The position numbers and the translations under genes are program-made. Under the pieces are notes generated by a model, which was not told where the DNA came from, did no database searches, and worked only from the letters and a program-made list of their open reading frames with translations. A stretch of 64,000 bases of DNA from Alteribacter natronophilus (GTDB lineage Bacteria; Bacillota; Bacilli; Bacillales; Salisediminibacteriaceae). The stretch is from positions 434,001 through 498,000 of the forward strand of contig NZ_VCRO01000001.1 in assembly GCF_006007885.1 (NCBI RefSeq). Direction: 5' to 3'. This document shows positions 57,586-64,000 of this stretch, one piece after another; the first letter of the stretch is position 1; each line of letters starts with the position of its first letter.

Positions 57586-59658
57586 ATGTCCGATTACCTA
57601 GTGATCGTCGAATCCCCGGCTAAAGCAAAAACAATCGGTAAATATCTTGGTAAACGTTATGCTGTAAAAGCGTCAATGGGACATGTCATCGATCTGCCCA
57701 AGAGCCAGATGGGCGTTGATGTGGAGGATAACTTCACTCCGAAATACATTACCATCAGGGGCAAGGGACCGGTTCTGAAGGAACTGAAGACCGCTGCGAA
57801 AAAAGCAAAGAAAGTCTATCTCGCAGCCGACCCTGACCGCGAAGGGGAAGCCATTGCCTGGCACCTCGCTCACAGTCTTAACATTGATGACCGTGCGAAA
57901 TGCCGTGTTGTTTTTAATGAAATTACGAAACAGGCCATTAAAGATTCGTTCAAAACACCGCGAACCATTAACATGAATTTAGTAGACGCCCAGCAGGCAA
58001 GAAGAGTCCTTGACCGCCTTGTCGGTTACAATATCAGCCCATTACTATGGAAGAAAGTTAAAAAGGGACTGAGCGCCGGCCGGGTACAATCAGTGGCAGT
58101 GAAGCTGATTATCGACCGTGAAAAGGAAATCCAGGCTTTCGAGCCGGAAGAATACTGGTCCGTTGAAGCGAAACTGAATAAGAGCGGCAAACCGTTTGAA
58201 GCGAAATTTTATGGTACAGACGGGGAAAAGACAGAACTGAAGAAAAAAGAAGACGTTGACCGTGTTCTCGAAAGGTTAACAGGGAACACACTGAACGTTG
58301 ACAAAGTGACAAAGAAAGAACGGAAACGCAATCCTGTAGTTCCTTTTACTACCTCGTCACTTCAGCAGGAAGCGGCAAGAAAGCTGAACTTCCGGGCAAA
58401 AAAGACAATGATGCTTGCCCAGCAGCTGTATGAGGGGATTGACGTTGGCAAAGGCGGAACAGACGGTCTGATTACATACATGCGTACAGATTCCACGCGA
58501 GTATCAGATACTGCCCGCAGCGAAACAAGAGATTACATTGAAGCAAACTACGGTAAAGAATATCTCAATGAATCAAAACAGAAATCAAAGCAGAGTGCCA
58601 ACTCACAGGATGCACACGAAGCAATCCGGCCTACATCTGTAATGAAAGATCCCAAGTCAGTCAAACCGTACCTGACGAGGGATCAGTACCGTCTTTATAA
58701 GCTCATCTGGGACCGCCTTGTAGCGAGTATGATGGCACCGGCGGTAATGGATACCATGAGTGTGGATCTGACTGACAATGGCGTACTGTTCCGTGCGACC
58801 GGATCAAAGCTGAAGTTCCCGGGGTTCATGAAAGTTTACATTGAAGGCACGGATGACGGCAAAAAAGAGGAAGACAAAATGCTTCCTGATCTTAAGGAAG
58901 GCGAAAAAGTCGATGTGGAAACCATCGAGCCGAACCAGCACTTTACCCAGCCTCCTCCAAGATACACTGAAGCCAGGCTTGTTAAGACACTTGAGGAGCT
59001 GGGCATCGGCCGTCCGTCCACGTACGCACCGACACTTGATACTATCCAGCGCAGAGGTTATGTGGCTCTGGAAGATAAGCGTTTTATCCCGACTGAACTG
59101 GGTACAATCGTCCTCGACCTGATTATCGAGTTCTTTCCGGAAATTCTCAACGTTGAATTCACCGCAAAGATGGAAACGGACCTTGACTCGATTGAAGACG
59201 GCGAAGAAAACTGGGTGAAAGTGATCGGGGACTTTTACGGGGATTTCGAAAAACGGCTGAAAACAGCGGAAGAGGAAATGAAGGAAGTGGAGATCCGGGA
59301 TGAACCCGCCGGTGAAGACTGTGAAAAGTGCGGCCACGAAATGGTATATAAAATGGGCCGCTACGGTAAGTTCATGGCCTGCTCCAACTTTCCCGAATGC
59401 CGGAATACGAAAGCAATTGTAAAAGATGTCGGTGTGAAATGCCCATCGTGTAAAGAAGGAAACATCGTTGAACGAAAAAGCAAGAAAAAGCGGATTTTCT
59501 ACGGATGCGACAGGTATCCCGAATGCGAATTTATCTCCTGGGATAAACCTATTGCAAGAACGTGTCCGAAATGTTCGAACATGCTTGTTGAAAAGAAAAC
59601 AAAAAAAGGCAAGCATGTCCAGTGTTCAGAGTGTGATTACAAAGAGGAAGAAAACTGA
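57586..59658 (+). CDS. topA: DNA topoisomerase I
   Basis: Relaxes negative supercoils through a tyrosine-linked intermediate. The 690-residue protein has the N-terminal Toprim domain ([33 protein letters not shown]). The active-site tyrosine is in [14 protein letters not shown], and the [18 protein letters not shown] block follows. Three C-terminal zinc ribbons begin [23 protein letters not shown] and [14 protein letters not shown] 57586 is nine bases after GGGGAGG; an in-frame ATG 33 bases upstream precedes this site and is rejected. Confidence 0.97.
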   Translation: MSDYLVIVESPAKAKTIGKYLGKRYAVKASMGHVIDLPKSQMGVDVEDNFTPKYITIRGKGPVLKELKTAAKKAKKVYLAADPDREGEAIAWHLAHSLNIDDRAKCRVVFNEITKQAIKDSFKTPRTINMNLVDAQQARRVLDRLVGYNISPLLWKKVKKGLSAGRVQSVAVKLIIDREKEIQAFEPEEYWSVEAKLNKSGKPFEAKFYGTDGEKTELKKKEDVDRVLERLTGNTLNVDKVTKKERKRNPVVPFTTSSLQQEAARKLNFRAKKTMMLAQQLYEGIDVGKGGTDGLITYMRTDSTRVSDTARSETRDYIEANYGKEYLNESKQKSKQSANSQDAHEAIRPTSVMKDPKSVKPYLTRDQYRLYKLIWDRLVASMMAPAVMDTMSVDLTDNGVLFRATGSKLKFPGFMKVYIEGTDDGKKEEDKMLPDLKEGEKVDVETIEPNQHFTQPPPRYTEARLVKTLEELGIGRPSTYAPTLDTIQRRGYVALEDKRFIPTELGTIVLDLIIEFFPEILNVEFTAKMETDLDSIEDGEENWVKVIGDFYGDFEKRLKTAEEEMKEVEIRDEPAGEDCEKCGHEMVYKMGRYGKFMACSNFPECRNTKAIVKDVGVKCPSCKEGNIVERKSKKKRIFYGCDRYPECEFISWDKPIARTCPKCSNMLVEKKTKKGKHVQCSECDYKEEEN

Positions 59659-59663
59659 TTCAG

Positions 59664-59711
59664 AAAAAGGGGAACTGCCGGGATTCTGTGTACCGGCGGT
59701 TCCCTTTTCTG
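59664..59711 (+). terminator. Terminator after topA
   Basis: AAAAGGGGAACTGCCGG pairs with CCGGCGGTTCCCTTTT around an 11-base loop; the right arm ends in TTTT. Confidence 0.88.
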
Positions 59712-59745
59712 ACTTGGAAAAAAGTTCTTTTCAGAACGGTAATTG

Positions 59746-59828
59746 TATTATACGCTGCAGGCGGACGCTCTCCGCAGGAAAGAAATTCCATTACTTCTGC
59801 CGGAAGCAGTGCCTGCAGCGTAATTTAC
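59746..59828. repeat. Palindromic repeat remnant between topA and trmFO
   Basis: TACGCTGCAGGC (59751-59762) and GCCTGCAGCGTA (59811-59822) are exact inverted copies 48 bases apart, with partial complementarity further out. The inner CGGACGCTCTCCGCAGGAAAG, read on the other strand, contains AGCGTCCGCCTGCAGCG, which is also present in the element at 50763-51041. Confidence 0.7.
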
Positions 59829-59938
59829 AAAACCAGTTAATTATTTCACCCGGCTGGTGCCGGGAAATCGAAATATGTTGCATTTACACAGCCGTTCATG
59901 TATATTAGCGGACGTACAGGCAAGAGGAGGGAAAGAAA

Positions 59939-61243
59939 ATGACACAGCACGTTAACGTAATCGGTGCCGGTCTTGCAGGCAGTGAAGCAGCTTGGCAGCT
60001 TGCCAAACGCGGTGTAAAAGTACACCTTTACGAAATGCGCCCTGCCAAACAGACACCGGCTCACCATACAGATAAATTTGCCGAACTGGTCTGCAGTAAT
60101 TCGCTTCGGGCGAACGGACTTGCAAACGCAGTAGGCATTCTGAAAGAGGAAATGCGGAATCTTGATTCTGTTATTATCCGTTCTGCAGACGATTGTTCCG
60201 TTCCCGCAGGAGGTGCACTGGCTGTAGACCGTCATGAATTTGCCCAGCTCGTAACCGACCGGGTGAAAGGCCATGAGAACGTGACGGTTATGACAGAGGA
60301 GATGACACGGATTCCGGATGGACCTACGATTATTGCCACCGGGCCACTGACATCGGAAGCTCTGTCAAATGAACTGAAGGCTCTGACAGGAGAAGAATAT
60401 CTTTATTTTTACGATGCAGCTGCTCCGATTCTGGAAACAGACTCCCTTGATATGGATAAGATATATCTTAAATCCCGCTATGATAAAGGTGAGGCTGCAT
60501 ACCTGAACTGTCCAATGACAGAGGAGGAGTTTGACCGTTTTTACGAAGCGCTGATCAGCGCAGAAACGGTTCCGGTGAAGGACTTCGAAAAGGAAATGTT
60601 CTTCGAAGGCTGTATGCCCATCGAAGTGATGGCCCGCCGCGGGAAGAAAACCCTTCTGTTCGGTCCGATGAAACCGGTTGGACTTGAAGATCCTAAAACG
60701 GGCAAGCGGCCTTATGCTGTCGTTCAGCTTCGTCAGGATAACAGTTCCGGCACGCTGTACAACATCGTTGGATTTCAGACCCACATGAAATGGGGTCCCC
60801 AGAAAGAAGTGTTCTCTCTCATTCCCGGACTTGAAAACGCTGAAATCGTCCGCTATGGAGTTATGCACCGCAACACATTCGTCAATTCGCCGAATCTGCT
60901 CAGAAAGACTTACCAGTACAAAGACAGAGACGACCTGTTCTTTGCCGGACAGATGACCGGGGTTGAAGGCTATGTGGAAAGTGCAGCTGCAGGTCTGGTG
61001 GCAGGAATTAATGCAGCCAGATTGACCGAGGGAGAAGAGCCGCTTGTCTTTCCTGATGAAACGATGACCGGGGCGATGGCCAATTACATTACAACGGCCA
61101 ACCCTGACAACTTCCAGCCGATTAACGCCAATATGGGTCTGCTTCCACCATTCGAGAAAAGGATCCGAAATAAAAAAGAGCGCTACGAAGCCCACGGTGA
61201 ACGGGCATTGGCAACAATTCAGAATTTTGTGAAAAAAATGTAA
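59939..61243 (+). CDS. trmFO: Folate-dependent tRNA-uracil-54 C5-methyltransferase TrmFO
   Basis: TrmFO makes m5U54 in the T-loop of tRNA with methylene-tetrahydrofolate and FAD. The 434-residue protein has the N-terminal FAD motif [19 protein letters not shown] and the LVCSNSLR segment with a conserved cysteine. [20 protein letters not shown] and [17 protein letters not shown] follow. It was formerly called Gid. GAGGAGGGAAAG precedes the ATG. xerC follows after about 100 bases. Confidence 0.96.
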   Translation: MTQHVNVIGAGLAGSEAAWQLAKRGVKVHLYEMRPAKQTPAHHTDKFAELVCSNSLRANGLANAVGILKEEMRNLDSVIIRSADDCSVPAGGALAVDRHEFAQLVTDRVKGHENVTVMTEEMTRIPDGPTIIATGPLTSEALSNELKALTGEEYLYFYDAAAPILETDSLDMDKIYLKSRYDKGEAAYLNCPMTEEEFDRFYEALISAETVPVKDFEKEMFFEGCMPIEVMARRGKKTLLFGPMKPVGLEDPKTGKRPYAVVQLRQDNSSGTLYNIVGFQTHMKWGPQKEVFSLIPGLENAEIVRYGVMHRNTFVNSPNLLRKTYQYKDRDDLFFAGQMTGVEGYVESAAAGLVAGINAARLTEGEEPLVFPDETMTGAMANYITTANPDNFQPINANMGLLPPFEKRIRNKKERYEAHGERALATIQNFVKKM

Positions 61244-61347
61244 AGTTTATTGAAAGGGCTGCTGAATTGTGATACGATTTAGTAGCTCTTCTTTGAAAGC
61301 CCTGTTTTATCAGGAACGTCTAACCGAAAGTTAAGGTGACCGGGGTT

Positions 61348-62241
61348 ATGGCAGACATTTGGATTGAGCAGTTTGTGCGTTATCTGCAGATTGAACGGAA
61401 TGCGTCGGAACACACCATTACGAATTACCGATCGGATATAGTCGAATTCGAAGTGTTTCTGAAGCAGCAGCCGGCACACGGTTTTGCTGCTGTTTCGTAT
61501 GCCGATGTAAGAGATTACCTTACTGTATTACATAAAAAAGAGTACGCAAGAAAGACAGCGGCACGCAAATTATCCGCCCTTCGTTCGTTTTACCGTTTCC
61601 TTGTAAGGGAAGAGTATATAAGCAGTAATCCCTTTCTGACAGCTTCCACTCCGAAAAAAGGTTCAAGGCTGCCTTCCTTTTTCTATGAACAGGAAATGAA
61701 GGCTATTTTTGAGGCGGCGGACGTTTCCACACCGCTCGGACAGAGAAACCTTGCAATTGCCGAACTGCTTTATGCAACGGGAATCCGTGTGAGTGAATGC
61801 GCCGGGATTAATTTAAGGGATGTTGACTTTGATACCGGGGTTCTTCTGGTTCGGGGAAAAGGCCGTAAAGAACGCTTCGTTCCTGCAGGGGGATTTGCCC
61901 TTGAAGCTCTCGATCACTATATTGAAACGGCTCGTCCGAAGCTGCTTGCCAGTGGGGGAGACGATGAGGCGCTCTTTCTGAACTACAGGGGAACGAGGCT
62001 TTCGGACAGAAGCATTAGAACAATCCTGAACCGGCTTGTGGAGGATGCCTCACTCAAATCACGCATGAGTCCTCACGTGCTCCGGCATACATTTGCCACA
62101 CATATGCTTAATGCAGGGGCTGATCTGAGAACCGTTCAGGAACTCCTCGGCCACAGCAGCCTGAGTGCAACACAGATCTATACTCATGTAACGACAGACC
62201 GGCTTAAGGATACAATAACGAAGTTTCATCCCAGAGCTTAA
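61348..62241 (+). CDS. xerC: Site-specific tyrosine recombinase XerC (CodV)
   Basis: XerC acts with XerD at dif to resolve chromosome dimers. The 297-residue protein has an N-terminal SAM-like core-binding domain (about 1-90) and the catalytic domain with Arg in ATGIRVSECAG, Lys in GKGRKERFVP, HVLRHTFATH (His and Arg), LGHSS, and the nucleophile in QIYTHV. The start at ATG 61348 follows AAGGTGACCGGGG. It heads the xerC-hslV-hslU-(codY) group as in B. subtilis. Confidence 0.95.
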   Translation: MADIWIEQFVRYLQIERNASEHTITNYRSDIVEFEVFLKQQPAHGFAAVSYADVRDYLTVLHKKEYARKTAARKLSALRSFYRFLVREEYISSNPFLTASTPKKGSRLPSFFYEQEMKAIFEAADVSTPLGQRNLAIAELLYATGIRVSECAGINLRDVDFDTGVLLVRGKGRKERFVPAGGFALEALDHYIETARPKLLASGGDDEALFLNYRGTRLSDRSIRTILNRLVEDASLKSRMSPHVLRHTFATHMLNAGADLRTVQELLGHSSLSATQIYTHVTTDRLKDTITKFHPRA

Positions 62242-62322
62242 CCCGTTTTTAATATCTGCTCTGTTTTAATAAGTAACGGTTAACATATTTTAAAGCGGAT
62301 CTACATGTCAGGAGGGTATTCA

Positions 62323-62871
62323 ATGGATCAGATCAGGGGTACAACAATATTTGCCGTCCGCCATAACGGAACGGCTGCCATGGCCGGCGATGGCCAGGTC
62401 ACATTCGGAAACGCGGTAGTGATGAAGCATACAGCCAAAAAAGTCCGCAGACTGTACAGAGGTAAAGTTGTTGCCGGGTTCGCAGGATCTGTTGCGGACG
62501 CTTTTACTCTGTATGATAAATTCGAGACCAAGCTCGAGGAATACAGCGGAAATCTGCAGCGGGCAGCGGTTGAACTGGCGAAAGAGTGGCGGAGTGACCG
62601 TGTTCTTCGTAAACTTGAGGCCATGCTTATCGTGATGGACGATACAAATCTCTACCTTATTGCCGGTACCGGGGAAGTGATCGAGCCTGATGACGGCATT
62701 ATTGCCATCGGATCCGGGGGCAACTACGCTCTTGCTGCCGGAAGGGCGCTGAAAAAGCACGGTGATTCACTTACAGCAAAACAGCTTGCTGTTTCGGCTC
62801 TGGAAGTTGCTTCGGATATCTGTGTGTATACAAACAATGAAATTATCGTAGAGGAAATACAGGAGCAGTAA
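62323..62871 (+). CDS. hslV: ATP-dependent protease subunit HslV (ClpQ)
   Basis: HslV is the proteolytic ring of the HslUV complex. The 182-residue protein has TTIFAV near the N-terminus, [49 protein letters not shown] and [14 protein letters not shown] 62323 is used because CAGGAGGG lies seven bases upstream; ATG 62305 lies before that site. With this start the protein begins [12 protein letters not shown]. Threonine follows glycine at position 7, and there is no serine at position 2 as in B. subtilis CodW. hslU follows after 25 bases. Confidence 0.95.
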   Translation: MDQIRGTTIFAVRHNGTAAMAGDGQVTFGNAVVMKHTAKKVRRLYRGKVVAGFAGSVADAFTLYDKFETKLEEYSGNLQRAAVELAKEWRSDRVLRKLEAMLIVMDDTNLYLIAGTGEVIEPDDGIIAIGSGGNYALAAGRALKKHGDSLTAKQLAVSALEVASDICVYTNNEIIVEEIQEQ

Positions 62872-62896
62872 GCAGATCAAAAAGGAGGCAGACAGA

Positions 62897-64000
62897 ATGA
62901 GTCAATCCTTTACACCTCGTCAAATTGTTGAACGGCTGGATCAGTATATTGTGGGACAGTCGGGAGCCAAGCGCTCTGTAGCGGTAGCGCTTCGGAACCG
63001 GTACAGAAGATCGAAGCTGGATGAAAGCATCCGCGATGAAATAACGCCGAAAAACATCCTCATGATCGGTCCTACGGGGGTCGGTAAGACCGAAATTGCG
63101 AGGCGTCTGGCAAAGCTTACGGGTGCCCCTTTCGTAAAAGTCGAAGCAACGAAATTTACTGAAGTCGGCTATGTGGGCAGGGATGTGGAGTCCATGGTGC
63201 GTGATCTTGTTGAAACCTCAATCAGAATAGAAAAGGATCAGCGTATGCAGAGCGTAAGGGATCAGGCCGAGCAGAATGCCAATGCCCGCCTTGTTGAACT
63301 GTTGGTACCATCCCGCAAAAAGGATGCAAACCACAAGAATCCGTTTGAAATGCTCTTTGGAGGGAATCAGGATAACCAGCAGGACACATCCGATCAGCAG
63401 GAAGAAGAAGGTATCAAGGACCGCAGAAAACGGACCGCACAGAAGCTTGCCATGGGAGAACTTGAAGATCATCATGTGTCTGTGGAAGTGGAAGAGCAGC
63501 AGGGAAACTTTATGGATATGTTCCAGGGGTCCGGTATGGAGCAGATGGGCATGAACATGCAGGATATGCTTGGGAACATGATGCCCAAAAAGAAAAAAAA
63601 GCGCCGTCTCACTGTAAAAGAGGCAAGAAAAGTGCTGACGGATGATGAGGCCCAGAAGCTCATCGACATGGACGAAGTCACACAGCAGGCGGTCATCCGG
63701 GCTGAACAGAACGGGATGATCTTTATCGACGAAATCGATAAGGTGGCAGGAAAAGGTCAGCAGCAGTCTGCCGATGTTTCCCGTGAAGGTGTCCAGCGCG
63801 ATATTCTTCCGATCGTGGAAGGCTCAACGGTGATGACAAAATACGGTCCGGTAAAAACAGATCACATGCTGTTCGTTGCTGCGGGAGCGTTTCACTTTTC
63901 AAAGCCTTCTGATCTCATTCCGGAACTTCAGGGGCGCTTTCCGATTCGTGTGGAGCTTTCCAGCTTGACTGTTGAGGATTTTGTCCGTATTCTTGTAGAG
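62897..64000 (+). CDS. hslU: ATP-dependent protease ATPase subunit HslU (ClpY), cut by window edge
   Basis: HslU is the AAA+ unfoldase that feeds HslV. The 368 residues seen begin [20 protein letters not shown], with Walker [17 protein letters not shown] (about 57), the pore motif [16 protein letters not shown] (GYVG loop) and a long acidic and methionine-rich intermediate (I) domain (about 110-240). Walker [12 protein letters not shown] and [20 protein letters not shown] follow. The frame is open to the last base, so about 100 residues are missing. AAAGGAGGCAG precedes the ATG. Confidence 0.96.
   Translation, partial: MSQSFTPRQIVERLDQYIVGQSGAKRSVAVALRNRYRRSKLDESIRDEITPKNILMIGPTGVGKTEIARRLAKLTGAPFVKVEATKFTEVGYVGRDVESMVRDLVETSIRIEKDQRMQSVRDQAEQNANARLVELLVPSRKKDANHKNPFEMLFGGNQDNQQDTSDQQEEEGIKDRRKRTAQKLAMGELEDHHVSVEVEEQQGNFMDMFQGSGMEQMGMNMQDMLGNMMPKKKKKRRLTVKEARKVLTDDEAQKLIDMDEVTQQAVIRAEQNGMIFIDEIDKVAGKGQQQSADVSREGVQRDILPIVEGSTVMTKYGPVKTDHMLFVAAGAFHFSKPSDLIPELQGRFPIRVELSSLTVEDFVRILVE

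Noticed and set aside
59468-59908. 146-residue frame overlapping the end of topA
   Set aside because: It shares most of its length with the topA zinc-ribbon region in another frame, then crosses the terminator and palindromic repeat. No family resemblance.

Overview
This 64-kb window is a conserved core-chromosome segment of an endospore-forming member of the Bacillaceae. The evidence is the gene order. Running left to right it holds the end of the pyrimidine operon, rqcH, a calcium ATPase (yloB), yloC, remA, gmk, rpoZ, coaBC, priA, fmt, rsmB, prpC, prkC, rsgA, rpe, thiN, spoVM, rpmB, yloU, fakA, sdaAB, sdaAA, recG, fapR, plsX, fabD, fabG, acpP, rnc, smc, ftsY, ylxM, ffh, rpsP, khpA, ylqD, rimM, trmD, rplS, rbgA, rnhB, sucC, sucD, dprA, topA, trmFO, xerC, hslV and hslU. 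This follows the Bacillus subtilis pyr to codY region almost gene for gene. GC content looks close to one half by eye. Several proteins, above all the outer part of PrkC, are strongly acidic. Together these suggest a salt- or alkali-adapted bacillus (a Salisediminibacterium- or Alteribacter-like organism is my guess, not a determination).

Layout. 1-3706: carB (cut at the left edge), pyrK, pyrD, pyrF and pyrE, tightly coupled; pyrF has no ordinary start codon in a sensible place. 3718-8200: a methyltransferase and a two-gene heterodimeric ABC exporter. 8201-9241: a non-coding island of nine 51-52 bp tandem repeats, interrupted by a MITE-like element. 9242-28082: translation quality control, Ca2+ transport, nucleotide and CoA metabolism, replication restart, initiator tRNA and rRNA modification, the PrpC/PrkC phosphatase-kinase pair, ribosome assembly and thiamine salvage. 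28199-33618: spoVM, L28, an Asp23-like protein, fatty-acid kinase with an adjacent DegV/FakB protein, and serine dehydratase. 33621-40314: recG, the FapR-controlled phospholipid and fatty-acid genes, and RNase III. 40403-41380: a small UPF0435 gene and a 155-bp tandem repeat directly before smc. 41381-53520: SMC, signal recognition, ribosome maturation, signal peptidase and RNase HII. 53625-64000: two small genes, succinyl-CoA synthetase, DprA, topoisomerase I, TrmFO, XerC and the HslVU protease (hslU is cut by the right edge).

Departures from the expected order: def is missing between priA and fmt, rlmN is missing between rsmB and prpC, and ylqG/ylqH are missing between rnhB and sucC, where two small ORFs lie instead. 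A DegV gene follows fakA, lepB sits between rplS and rbgA, and a UPF0435 gene lies between rnc and smc.

The least ordinary DNA is the non-coding repeat set. Two full MITE-like elements with long imperfect terminal inverted repeats, a 3.45-copy 155-bp tandem array before smc, a third inverted-repeat element before lepB and an 80-bp palindromic remnant after topA share parts of one GC-rich core. No tRNA, rRNA, CRISPR array, prophage or transposase gene was seen. All promoter, terminator and leader calls were read by eye.
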